Shown in pieces: positions 25,504-33,320 of a stretch of DNA of 44,442 nt (position 1 is its first letter; the number at the start of each line of letters is the position of its first letter). The notes below the pieces were generated by a model that was not told the origin of the DNA, did no database searches, and saw only the letters and a list, made by a program, of their open reading frames with translations. The translations under genes and the position numbers were made by a program. The stretch covers positions 1-44,442 of the forward strand of contig CAKQSV010000014.1 of NCBI GenBank assembly GCA_934273635.1. Reading direction: 5' to 3'. This DNA is from an uncultured Alphaproteobacteria bacterium (GTDB lineage: Bacteria > Pseudomonadota > Alphaproteobacteria > RF32 > CAG-239).

Positions 25504-25646
25504 ATAACAATTTTTAATAGCGATATTTCTTCTGAAACCCCTCAGTTTTCAATTTTTAATAGAACTACAACTAAAACAGGTATCGAAAAATTCGATACCT
25601 GAACACGAAATTTATGGTATTCTCATTTTTGCAAAAAGTGATTATA
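25504..25646 (+). repeat. 143-bp repeat upstream of the cold-shock gene, copy 1
   Basis: Matches 44300-44442 base for base in length with six differences, all but two clustered at 25564-25570. It contains an 11-bp perfect hairpin CAGGTATCGAA/TTCGATACCTG (25577-25601), a 12-bp palindrome TTTTTGCAAAAA (25626-25637) and the 13-mer CAATTTTTAATAG twice, 42 bp apart (25508 and 25550). It lies 80 bases before the csp gene and is probably its promoter or leader region. The whole gap 25407-25726 has no gene. Confidence 0.9.
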
Positions 25647-25726
25647 TTAATGTTGTTCTGGTTGAATTGAACAATTTGATTGGGACGCTCTCTTATTAAC
25701 TTTTTGAATTATAAGGAATATTGAAT

Positions 25727-25930
25727 ATGCTAAAAGGTACAGTTAAATGGTTTAATGTCAAAAAAGGTTATGGATTTATTCAGGCACCAAACACACCGAA
25801 AGACATTTTTGTGCACGTTACTTCAATCCAACAATCCGGTTTGCGGAAGTTGGTAGACGGACAAGAAGTCTACTTTGATATATTTGATGACAGAGGCCGT
25901 CCTGCGGCAAATCATATTTCCTTAATTTAA
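25727..25930 (+). CDS. Cold-shock domain protein
   Basis: A 67-residue single-stranded nucleic-acid-binding protein. The RNA-binding motifs RNP1 KGYGFI and RNP2 DIFVHV are intact, preceded by GTVKWFNVK, so it belongs to the CspA family and probably acts as an RNA chaperone. The ATG at 25727 has AAGGA upstream; a TTG two codons earlier is a weaker choice. The C-terminal half is more diverged than in CspA. A long upstream region with a repeated structured element suggests post-transcriptional control, as in E. coli cspA. Confidence 0.93.
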   Translation: MLKGTVKWFNVKKGYGFIQAPNTPKDIFVHVTSIQQSGLRKLVDGQEVYFDIFDDRGRPAANHISLI

Positions 25931-25952
25931 TCTCAGCCTATCCGGTATATGA

Positions 25953-25986
25953 AAATCCTCCAGACAGAACATCGGGAGGATTTTTT
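25953..25986 (+). terminator. Intrinsic terminator after the cold-shock gene
   Basis: AAATCCTCC (25953-25961) pairs with GGAGGATTT (25975-25983), followed by T-rich sequence. Confidence 0.92.
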
Positions 25987-26035
25987 ATATTTTTTGCTTT
26001 TGCCCCAACTTTGACGATGAACCCTCACAACGCAC

Positions 26036-26106
26036 AAAAAAAGAGTTCAAGGCAAAAGCCCGAACTCTTTTTTTATTAGCTCGAGACTGCGTGCAGTTTC
26101 CGAGCT
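26036..26106. repeat. tRNA-Gln terminator-type hairpin, copy 1, with adjacent dyad
   Basis: The hairpin centred on 26043-26067 matches those at 29254-29279 and 41698-41712. The flanking CTCACAACGCAC resembles CTCGCAACACAC in the right repeat. Next to it TTAGCTCG/CGAGCTAA encloses ACTGC/GCAGT (26078-26106), a compact nested dyad without a match elsewhere. Between 25987 and 26236 no gene is visible. Confidence 0.7.
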
Positions 26107-26236
26107 AAAATTTTGATTGTTTTTAATTTATGGGGGACAAGAATCAGAGGTTGATTTACTTATTTTTTATCTGGAAACTAAGTTTTAATGATTTTTTTCT
26201 ATAATTCTAAAAATAATATTTTCTATTGAGGTACTT

Positions 26237-28438
26237 ATGAAACAATATTTTGACGAAATTACAGGACAAAGAGAGTTTTATCAACGTGTCAGTATTGATC
26301 CTGATACACATCATGATACAGATGGTGTTGATAGAGGAAATTTATATGAAAATAAATTATCAATAGAAGATATTAATAAAGTTCTTTTTCAAGCTATAAA
26401 ATATGCCTCACGTATCAGAATAAGAGGTGAAAAATTACCGGCAAATTTGATTTTGAATGATTTAAATGCAGAAAGGTGTTTTATATTTAAATCTGAAGAT
26501 TTGTTACCGGAAATTGAAAAAGAATATTTTGGAGCAGCAAGTAAAAATAATGATAATTGGCATACAGATGCAAAACCCATTACGGTAGACTATAGTACGG
26601 CTGAAGGTTTGCAAGAACTTCTAAAATATGTGACATCAAATAACTTTACTAAGTATCACGTTGAAAAAAATAATATTTTAGGTTTGGCTCAAGAATTTTA
26701 TAAAGTTAAACAAGATAAGAATGCATTTTTAAAAGGTCCAGAATGTGAAATTAGAAAGCCAATAGCTCTAGCTGATAGAATATATCCATATACTAAGGCT
26801 GATAATCTAGAATTTGATAAAATTATGGACTGCTTAAATCCAAAATTGTTACAAAGGGAACGAGGTGCTTATTATACACCTCTCGCATATGTGAAGCAAA
26901 TGCAGAAAATGTTATTGCAAGCGGTATCGGAAATACCGGAAGGAATGGATTATGTTATTATTGATAGGTGCGCAGGTGTCGGAAATTTAGAAGAAGGTTT
27001 ACCTGATAATATTTTATCACATTGCATTTTATCAACAATAGAAGCAAATGAATATCAAATTTTACAATACTTATATGCAGATAAAAGTGCTGTAGTAATT
27101 CCTGAAACCGATGCTTTGGCTTATGATATTATACCTGCCGAAAGTGGATTGGTTGGACAAGTTTTTAATAGTTATATTAGAGAAAAAGTTACAGATCCAA
27201 ATTGCGTCATAATATTATGTGAAAATCCGCCTTTCAGTGAATCTGGAAGTAATACGCAAGTTAGTGGTAAAAAAGAAAATTTATGGAAAATGAGTTATGT
27301 GGCACAAAAAATGAAAAAAGAAATTGCAGGAGCTCCAACCAATGAATTATCGAATTTATTTATATGGAGTGGTTTTAAGTACTATCTTACTAAGCCAACA
27401 GATTCATATATTCTGTTCTCTCCAACAAAGTATTGGAGAAATCAAAATATTGTTAGTAAAAAGTTTAGAGATGGATTTTTATGCAATCGTAAAGAATTTC
27501 ATGCTGATTTAGCTTCTGCTATGGGGTGCATATGGTGGCAAAATATTCCAGATAATTTTACTGATAGTATAACATTGCCCCCTTATGGTATAGTAAATAA
27601 CAAGGCAGAAAAAGCAACATCAGATATAACAATCAGAAAAGCAAAAATTCTATTATCTTCGGCTTTTGATAATAGAATTTTTGAAGATGATGAAAAAGGA
27701 ATATGCTGTAATTTAGATGGAACAGAATGTCCTCCTTATACTAAAAAAGGAATGATAACTAAACCATTATACAATAAAAATATTATAGGATGGATAACAG
27801 CACACAGTTTTACGGTAGACAGAAAAACTGTCGGGCTGTTAAGATGTGCAAGATATGATAGTCATGGTTTTTATTTGAGAAAGGACAATTTCTTAAATAA
27901 ATTACCTTTATTTGTTGCATCTGCGTATCCTTATTCCGATTATTGGTATACTACTGATGTTTATTCAAAATCTTATGATAGTGGTGACAAATATACAGAA
28001 GATGCTGAATTTATTAAAAGGTGTTTTATTTATTCTTGTTTAACGCTTAAAAATAAATGTAGGTCAATGAATGGTAGTGATGGACGTTTTTATCGAAACG
28101 AATTATGTTTTGACGGTGATACAATAGCAAAGACAGAACTCGACGCATTAAGGTTAACAGAGAAAGAACAAGATTTGATAAAATATTATAATGATGTGCT
28201 ATATGAAATTAGAAAAACTGATGAATATAATTCTAATTTTAGCTACGGAGTGTGGCAGATTAATGAAGAAATTAATGTAAAAATTGATTCAGGACGAGTA
28301 GATAAACATAACCAACCTATTTTCGTTAGAAAATACACCAAATTGAATACAGCGATTAATACATTGAAGGATGAGGTGGAAAAATATTATAAACAGTATA
28401 TAGTTTCGGATTTATTCAAGTACGAATTGCTGAAATAG
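26237..28438 (+). CDS. N6-adenine-type DNA methyltransferase
   Basis: A 733-residue protein with the gamma-class methyltransferase order. RGAYYTPLAYVKQM (about 210-223) is the motif X-like region, IIDRCAGVGNLEEGL (about 240-254) is motif I for S-adenosylmethionine, and ILCENPPFSES (about 328-338) holds catalytic NPPF. The 200 N-terminal and 350 C-terminal residues, the latter probably for target recognition, are not recognised. No PD-(D/E)XK endonuclease motif is apparent and no restriction partner is adjacent, so it is an orphan or a diverged type IIG enzyme. Strongly AT-rich codon use unlike the flanks suggests transfer. GAGG precedes the ATG. Confidence 0.8.
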   Translation: MKQYFDEITGQREFYQRVSIDPDTHHDTDGVDRGNLYENKLSIEDINKVLFQAIKYASRIRIRGEKLPANLILNDLNAERCFIFKSEDLLPEIEKEYFGAASKNNDNWHTDAKPITVDYSTAEGLQELLKYVTSNNFTKYHVEKNNILGLAQEFYKVKQDKNAFLKGPECEIRKPIALADRIYPYTKADNLEFDKIMDCLNPKLLQRERGAYYTPLAYVKQMQKMLLQAVSEIPEGMDYVIIDRCAGVGNLEEGLPDNILSHCILSTIEANEYQILQYLYADKSAVVIPETDALAYDIIPAESGLVGQVFNSYIREKVTDPNCVIILCENPPFSESGSNTQVSGKKENLWKMSYVAQKMKKEIAGAPTNELSNLFIWSGFKYYLTKPTDSYILFSPTKYWRNQNIVSKKFRDGFLCNRKEFHADLASAMGCIWWQNIPDNFTDSITLPPYGIVNNKAEKATSDITIRKAKILLSSAFDNRIFEDDEKGICCNLDGTECPPYTKKGMITKPLYNKNIIGWITAHSFTVDRKTVGLLRCARYDSHGFYLRKDNFLNKLPLFVASAYPYSDYWYTTDVYSKSYDSGDKYTEDAEFIKRCFIYSCLTLKNKCRSMNGSDGRFYRNELCFDGDTIAKTELDALRLTEKEQDLIKYYNDVLYEIRKTDEYNSNFSYGVWQINEEINVKIDSGRVDKHNQPIFVRKYTKLNTAINTLKDEVEKYYKQYIVSDLFKYELLK

Positions 28439-28556
28439 TTATTACTGCTCTATACCGTTTGCAAACACTACAGTTAGCATCAAACGGGCCAGATTGGCAA
28501 TTTATGGAAGATTACATTAATTCTTTACCTTATAGTGATAAAATCTAATTAATCAA

Positions 28557-28589
28557 AAAAAGAGCGGCACCTAATATGTCGCTCTTTTT
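28557..28589. terminator. Bidirectional hairpin terminator
   Basis: AAAAAGAGCG (28557-28566) pairs with CGCTCTTTTT (28580-28589). With A run on one side and T run on the other it can terminate from both strands, between the methyltransferase and the minus-strand small ORF. Confidence 0.88.
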
Positions 28590-28627
28590 AGTTATGGATT
28601 ATCATAACTACCCCCCCTTCAAGCAAT

Positions 28628-28819
28628 CTACCAATGATACGGATATCGGTGCTGATTGCAAATATTTTGTTTCGTTTGATCGAATAAGCATTCAGTCATA
28701 ATGAATTTTGCTGTAATCATACAGGCATCGTCAAAATTTTTAGCATAAAGATAATCATAGCCGTTTTTTATTCTTGCTGCCCAAGACAAAGCTGTCAGTA
28801 TTCCTATCAACCTAATCAC
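28628..28819 (-). CDS. Hypothetical small protein
   Basis: An unrecognised reading frame of 63 residues from GTG at 28819, or 60 from TTG at 28810; the latter has GAGAGG 8 bases upstream. It begins with a hydrophobic stretch LIGILTALSWAA, which may be a short signal or anchor, and continues with Cys residues and a basic tail. Support comes from a strong promoter (28876-28904) with a 9-bp dyad between promoter and start, and a terminator at its end. No function can be assigned. Confidence 0.5.
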   Translation of the reverse strand: MIRLIGILTALSWAARIKNGYDYLYAKNFDDACMITAKFIMTECLFDQTKQNICNQHRYPYHW

Positions 28820-28842
28820 CTCTCTTTATTAAAAAGTTAATT

Positions 28843-28865
28843 AAACTAATGTACCTCATTAGTTT
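28843..28865 (-). promoter_or_regulatory. 9-bp dyad just downstream of the small-ORF promoter
   Basis: AAACTAATG (28843-28851) and CATTAGTTT (28857-28865) are perfect inverted repeats around a five-base centre, directly after the predicted transcription start. It fits either an operator for a dimeric regulator or a leader hairpin. Confidence 0.6.
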
Positions 28866-28875
28866 TTCTAGGCTG

Positions 28876-28904
28876 ATTGTATAATATCTTTTTTCAAAAA
28901 TCAA
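28876..28904 (-). promoter_or_regulatory. Promoter for the small minus-strand ORF
   Basis: On the minus strand TTGATT (28904-28899), 17 bases, TACAAT (28881-28876). The remaining gap 28905-29114 holds one dyad, AGTCCGAA/TTCGGACT (29010-29060), and no gene. Confidence 0.7.
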
Positions 28905-29114
28905 GTAGTGGGGAAAATTGGCAAAAAAGATATCAAATTGAAGTATTCGAAATGGTTAATTGTATCAAAATTATTAACTGCTTGAAAAATAAAGAAACTT
29001 ATAAAAAGTAGTCCGAAGATGATTCGTATTTAAGCCTATCACAACATAAATTTTCGGACTCGGTTAAGTTATTGATTTATAAAAAATTTGCCATTTCTGA
29101 CGATTTTTGAACTG

Positions 29115-29293
29115 TGGCTGGGGTGGCAGGATAGGCTTGTACACTTCGCCGCTTCGTCGTCGCAAATGCGGCGATACTTCCGTCTCACCTGCTCCTCCTT
29201 GTCAAACCTACTTCCTCGTAGGTTCAAATCCACCACTCGCAACACAACAAAAAAGAGTTCAAGGCAAAAGCCTGAACTCTTTTTTATTGGCTG
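29115..29293. repeat. Left direct repeat (putative attL) of the integrative element
   Basis: Begins TGGCTGGGGTGGCAGGAT, identical to the last 18 bases of the tRNA-Gln gene read on this strand, and ends ATTGGCTG, again the start of that tRNA end. It differs from the right copy at about five bases plus small changes in the A and T runs. Inside are CGCCGC/GCGGCG (about 29147-29173), a CCTAC/GTAGG hairpin, a T-arm-like stretch GTAGGTTCAAATCC and the terminator-like hairpin. Confidence 0.9.
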
Positions 29294-29406
29294 ACCAAGG
29301 TTTATGACCTTAGGAAAAAATATGAACAGGAATTAGCGGAAATGTATCTGATTATTAACGGCATGGATGACGATTTGCGGCAGATGATGACGATAGAAAA
29401 AGGCTA
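29294..29406 (+). pseudogene. Short open remnant after the left repeat
   Basis: An open frame in the element runs from within the left repeat to a TAA at 29404-29406, encoding KKYEQELAEMYLIINGMDDD and a short tail. No start with a ribosome site is visible, so it may be the 3' end of a gene that is only complete in a circular or rearranged form. Low certainty. Confidence 0.3.
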
Positions 29407-29455
29407 AAGTTCAATATTTTTATTATATAGCCAACAGTAGAAGGAAATAATAAAA

Positions 29456-29710
29456 ATGATTAAGGACTTTTATATTTGTCTGGACAATACGGCATTAAAT
29501 TATGCACTGAAGCATTTTAGTAATCAGTTTACACGGATAATGCGTTGTTATACCGGCCTTGAAGTTGAAATGATTGTCAAGACAATGGAATCAAACAAAA
29601 GCAAAAATTTTTATACGCTCCGTGCAATGCAAAATAAAATATTAAAAGGCACTATTAAAAACCTTGAAGTCTTGGGTGCTATTTTTGAAAGGGCAGATAA
29701 AAATAATTAA
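29456..29710 (+). CDS. Hypothetical protein
   Basis: 84 residues starting at an ATG with AAGGA about 9 bases upstream. The sequence is mixed alpha-helical in appearance (DNTALNYALKHFSNQFTRIM..., then basic FYTLRAMQNKILKGTIKNLEVLGAIFERADKNN) with no signal peptide, membrane helix or recognised motif. It is the first plausible gene of the integrative element and precedes the GNAT-PIN gene by 120 bases. Function unknown. Confidence 0.6.
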   Translation: MIKDFYICLDNTALNYALKHFSNQFTRIMRCYTGLEVEMIVKTMESNKSKNFYTLRAMQNKILKGTIKNLEVLGAIFERADKNN

Positions 29711-29770
29711 AAATTATGCAGATATTTTAGTTCTTACTTTTTAATAATTGTTTATTAAATAAGCTAAATG

Positions 29771-29800
29771 TTGCATTAATGTTGTCTTTATTAGTATAGT
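29771..29800 (+). promoter_or_regulatory. Promoter of the GNAT-PIN/ASCH pair
   Basis: TTGCAT (29771-29776), 18 bases, TATAGT (29795-29800), about 30 bases before the TTG start codon. Confidence 0.6.
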
Positions 29801-29831
29801 TAAATAAAATACAATTTTGAGGATAGTAATC

Positions 29832-31949
29832 TTGAATTATACTATATTAAAAAAGTCAGAACAAACACAAAATTATGTTGAATCTGTTGCTAAAGAAGCC
29901 GATAAACATAGAGATTCTTTAGGTTTTTTTGCTAAATCAGTTTATAAACAATTTTCTGATAAAAATAATTTATGGATTTTATTGGTAGACAATTCATATG
30001 CCGGACATATTATGTTTAGCGTGGCATGGACTAAACTGAAAATAACTGTTAATCAGACTTTTATTAAGAATGAATATAGAAAACAAGGGTTAGCCAAATT
30101 ACTGGTACTGGAATTAAAAAAATGGGGAGAAAAACATAATTTTCTTCATATACGAGCTAATGTTGCTGATGATTTGAGTGCTGCAAATTCGTTCTATGAT
30201 AGATTAGGCTTTAAGGCTTTTCGGCAAAAAAAAGGTGGAAATGTAAAAAACAGACAAATTAATATAAGAATTTTAGATTTAGATACACCAACGCTATTAA
30301 CGTTTAGTGAAAATCGTCATAATTTAAGTTTTACAACGTCTAATCCTATTAACAGTAATTATAAATATTGTTTGGATTTAAATATTTTGAATGATTTTAT
30401 TAAACATAGAATGCACAAACCTTATGTAGATAAAATTCTTAAGAATGGCTTATGTGGTAATTTAGAAGTTTATGTTTCTGTTGAGGCTAAAAATGAAATA
30501 GCACGGAATCTTAATTCAGAAAATGATCCATTATATGATATGGTAAAATTATTGCCTGTTTTAACAACACCAACTCAGGAGGATAAAAATCAATTATTTC
30601 CGTTGGTGGAGAAGTTGATATTTGGAAAAATAGATTTGGCATCAAAGCATAAGGATAATATGGTTTCAGATGTAAATCATGTTATTAGCTGTATTACAAA
30701 TGGGTGCAGTGGTTTTATTACTAGAGATAATAAAATATTAAAATCCTCAAAACAGCTTTTTAGGGATTTTGGTTTGGAAATTCTATCTCCAGAGGAATTT
30801 GTATATAATGAAGATATTATAGAAGATGATGATAATATAATATTAGAAATGGCTTCTGGTAAAATTGAAATTGAAAAAATAAGTGATAAAAATACATCCT
30901 TATTAAAATTCTATTTACAAAAAAACAATCTTGAGCGTTCGTCAGTATCCTTAACGAAGTATCAAGGCTTAAACATCACTTCCAATAAAGAAAATATTGC
31001 AACGATTATATGGTCGGTTGCTCATAAAAAAGGTGAGCATATTATTGCATATATTTTTTATGAACTAAATAAAGCCAATTCTATAGTCTTTGACCATTTA
31101 ATTGAAAGTTTATTTAGATACTTAAAAAAAGATAGAGCAAGATATTTGACACTTTTTATTGGCAAAGATGATATTGAGATAGGAAAAATGTTGACTGATA
31201 GAGGGTTTTCTCTTTCTCAAGATGAGCATTTTTTCAAATACTCACGTTTTATATGTGACGGTATCATTGCTCTTCAAAATTGGAACCAATTTTGTGAAGA
31301 ATTTAAAGAATTTACAAATATGGAAATAAAATCGAAATTGTCTTCGTATAAGAAATTGAAAACAAATGGAATAATGATAGGGGATAATTCATCTTATTAT
31401 GATTTTTTTGATTTTGAAACGAAGGTTACTCCATCTATAATTGTTCCTGAAGGCCGCGATATAAAAATTATTCCTATTAAACCTCAATATGCTGAAGAGC
31501 TTATAGGCAGTGAAACAAAAATCCAATTGTCACTATTTAATTTTTCAAGAAAAGCAGCTTTTATTAAAATAGAAAAAGCATATTTTAAAAATCCTAAAGC
31601 CGGAAGTAAAGTTCATAAAGGTGATTTGGTAATGTTTTATGAGTCGTCACCTACTTGTGCTTTGATTGGTATTGCTCGATGTACTTATTCTGCAGTTTTA
31701 TCTGTTCAAGATGCTCTTGAAAAATTGAAACGTCAGGGAGTATTAGAAGAAAAAGATTTGGAAGCAATAGCTGTTGATAATAAGGTTCATGCATTGACTT
31801 TTGATGATTTCTATCGTTTTGATAAAATGGTTCGTCTTAAAGAGCTCAAGAAAAAAGGGCTTGGAAAGAATGGGTTTATTTCTGTTAATAAAACGACCAG
31901 CCAGATGTTTATTGATTTATGTAGGTTAGGAGGAGTTTATGCATACTAA
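29832..31949 (+). CDS. GNAT-PIN-GNAT-PUA/ASCH-like multidomain protein
   Basis: About 705 residues from TTG at 29832, chosen because GAGG lies 9 bases upstream; an earlier in-frame TTG is at 29817. Residues 1-150 form a GNAT acetyltransferase with YRKQGLAKLLVLEL as the acetyl-CoA loop and ANSFYDRLGF. Residues 175-325 look like a PIN ribonuclease, with acidic positions in CLDLNIL, VEAKNEIA, SDVNHV and FITRDNKI. Residues 340-480 resemble a second, degenerate GNAT. The C-terminal 140 residues (KVHKGDLVMFYESSP...) suggest a PUA/EVE/ASCH-type RNA-binding fold. The next gene, an ASCH protein, overlaps by 11 bases. A toxin or RNA-modifying stress or defence role is inference. Confidence 0.75.
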   Translation: MNYTILKKSEQTQNYVESVAKEADKHRDSLGFFAKSVYKQFSDKNNLWILLVDNSYAGHIMFSVAWTKLKITVNQTFIKNEYRKQGLAKLLVLELKKWGEKHNFLHIRANVADDLSAANSFYDRLGFKAFRQKKGGNVKNRQINIRILDLDTPTLLTFSENRHNLSFTTSNPINSNYKYCLDLNILNDFIKHRMHKPYVDKILKNGLCGNLEVYVSVEAKNEIARNLNSENDPLYDMVKLLPVLTTPTQEDKNQLFPLVEKLIFGKIDLASKHKDNMVSDVNHVISCITNGCSGFITRDNKILKSSKQLFRDFGLEILSPEEFVYNEDIIEDDDNIILEMASGKIEIEKISDKNTSLLKFYLQKNNLERSSVSLTKYQGLNITSNKENIATIIWSVAHKKGEHIIAYIFYELNKANSIVFDHLIESLFRYLKKDRARYLTLFIGKDDIEIGKMLTDRGFSLSQDEHFFKYSRFICDGIIALQNWNQFCEEFKEFTNMEIKSKLSSYKKLKTNGIMIGDNSSYYDFFDFETKVTPSIIVPEGRDIKIIPIKPQYAEELIGSETKIQLSLFNFSRKAAFIKIEKAYFKNPKAGSKVHKGDLVMFYESSPTCALIGIARCTYSAVLSVQDALEKLKRQGVLEEKDLEAIAVDNKVHALTFDDFYRFDKMVRLKELKKKGLGKNGFISVNKTTSQMFIDLCRLGGVYAY

Positions 31950-32376
31950 TATTATAATGTCTATACATCCTCAATATGCTACATTAATTGATAAAGGTGA
32001 AAAAATTTTTGAAATTAGAACTAGAAGATTGAATATAGAAAGAGGCACTCGGTTGTGGATTTATAAAACCATGCCAGCTTCATGTATTTCATCGTCAGCA
32101 ATAATTAGTGAGATAATTGAGATATCACCTCAACAGGCATGGAAGAAATACGCCAAACAAATGTGTATATCTAAAAGAGCTTTTGATGAATATACTAATG
32201 AAAAAAAAGTAATTTATTTGTTGAAATTATCCAATATTCAAAAATTGAAGAATACTTTAACTTTGCAAGAATTGAGAAAAAAAATTCCTCCTTTTTTTCC
32301 GCCTCAATTTTTTAAAAAATTAAATTCAAGTGAAGATATTTTTAAAGCGTTAGAAAAAGAGCTCCTGAATTGTTAA
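31939..32376 (+). CDS. ASCH-domain protein
   Basis: 145 residues. The N-terminal SIHPQYATLIDKGEKIFEIRTRR and the following GTRLWIYKT match the ASCH fold, a PUA-like domain, with the conserved K..E.R pattern. ASCH proteins are predicted to bind RNA or modified nucleotides, and some are RNases. The start has AGGAGG at ideal spacing and overlaps the preceding GNAT-PIN gene by 11 bases, so the two are translated together and probably work together. The 3' end overlaps the tyrosine recombinase gene on the other strand by four bases. Confidence 0.82.
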   Translation: MHTNIIMSIHPQYATLIDKGEKIFEIRTRRLNIERGTRLWIYKTMPASCISSSAIISEIIEISPQQAWKKYAKQMCISKRAFDEYTNEKKVIYLLKLSNIQKLKNTLTLQELRKKIPPFFPPQFFKKLNSSEDIFKALEKELLNC

Positions 32377-32972
32377 ACCATCTCTACAATTTTCTTCTGG
32401 GCGTCGGTATTGTATTCAATATAGCGTTGGGTGGTGGCGAGGGTAGAATGTCCGGCCAGCATGCGGATATCATTTAAGGTTCCTCCGGCAAGGCTGATAT
32501 TTTTAGCGGCGGTGGTAATGAATGTTCTGCGGCCGCTATGCGAGGAGCACCCCTCAAAACCGATTTCCTTATATAAACTATAAAAGAAATTGACGATTGC
32601 CTGCGGACTGGTTTTGTTGTCGCGCTCTGTCGTAATAATCCGATTCGTCAAATTAAAATGCTCGTCCCTCTGTTGCTTGCTTAGCAGTTCAGCCAATAAA
32701 ACGGCCAAATCTTTATGCAGAGGAATAATCCGGCCGGATAGCTTGCCCTTGGAAGCCTTATTAATAAGGTTAATTTCGCGGCTTAAGTTTCCTTCCGAGT
32801 CGCAAACCATCAGCCAGCTCAGATTCGCTATTTCCTTTGCTCGTAATCCAGCTTTATAGCTAAGCATAAAAATAATTTTGTTGCGGAGCGAATATCTTGT
32901 CTGTTCCAGATAGCTCAATGTCAGTTCCTGCTGCTTTGGTGTCAGAATTTTTGCCTGTTTATTAAGTGCCAT
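32373..32972 (-). CDS. Small tyrosine recombinase
   Basis: A 199-residue phage-integrase-type protein that is almost entirely catalytic domain; the usual N-terminal core-binding domain is absent or very short. All catalytic residues are present: Arg in GLRAKEIANLSW, Lys in SKGKLSGR, HxxR in SHSGRRTF, His in AGHSTL and the nucleophile Tyr in QRYIEY. This compact form is common on plasmids and islands. It could resolve multimers or invert or excise DNA of the element; its recombination site is not identified. Base composition is closer to the core chromosome than to the AT-rich genes just upstream. Confidence 0.88.
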   Translation of the reverse strand: MALNKQAKILTPKQQELTLSYLEQTRYSLRNKIIFMLSYKAGLRAKEIANLSWLMVCDSEGNLSREINLINKASKGKLSGRIIPLHKDLAVLLAELLSKQQRDEHFNLTNRIITTERDNKTSPQAIVNFFYSLYKEIGFEGCSSHSGRRTFITTAAKNISLAGGTLNDIRMLAGHSTLATTQRYIEYNTDAQKKIVEMV

Positions 32973-33107
32973 TTTTCACCTTAAACTTATTATCTTATTG
33001 AATCTATGTAATAAATTATAATGAGTATAAAATAAAAGTCCAGGCTCAAAGTCTTGAAACGCTTGAAAAATAAGGACTCATTATAAAACTTAGATTATAT
33101 AATGAGT

Positions 33108-33320
33108 TTATCCACCGCAGACTTTGCAAGGTCTGGCACCTTGTGATTTTGCCTTGTACTTGGTGGTTTTTATACAGTTTTTGGTACAGCGTTTTGCCCA
33201 TTTACAGGTTGGATGATGGTAAATATAAGTCTTGGTATTCATCACCAAGGTTGAGCTGTCGGCAGCCAAAACAGGTGCGGATAAAAGCAGGAAAATTAAT
33301 AAACATACGGCTCTTTTCAT
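33108..33320 (-). CDS. Small secreted Cys-rich protein
   Basis: 70 residues with a clear signal peptide (MKRAVCLLIFLLLSAPVLAA, cleavage after about residue 19-20). The mature part has an ordered set of Cys and His: YHHPTCKWAKRC, NC and GARPCKVCGG. This resembles the metal-binding module seen in Ada and in secreted nuclease-associated proteins (YHxxxC...CxxC), so it may bind zinc outside the cytoplasm. Its ATG overlaps the stop of the hydrolase gene by four bases, so the two are translated together. Function unknown. Confidence 0.72.
   Translation of the reverse strand: MKRAVCLLIFLLLSAPVLAADSSTLVMNTKTYIYHHPTCKWAKRCTKNCIKTTKYKAKSQGARPCKVCGG

Noticed and set aside
29115..29293. A tRNA or tmRNA gene in the left repeat
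   Set aside because: Only a T-arm-like stretch and a tRNA 3' end are present, in opposite orientations; no anticodon arm or acceptor pairing can be completed.
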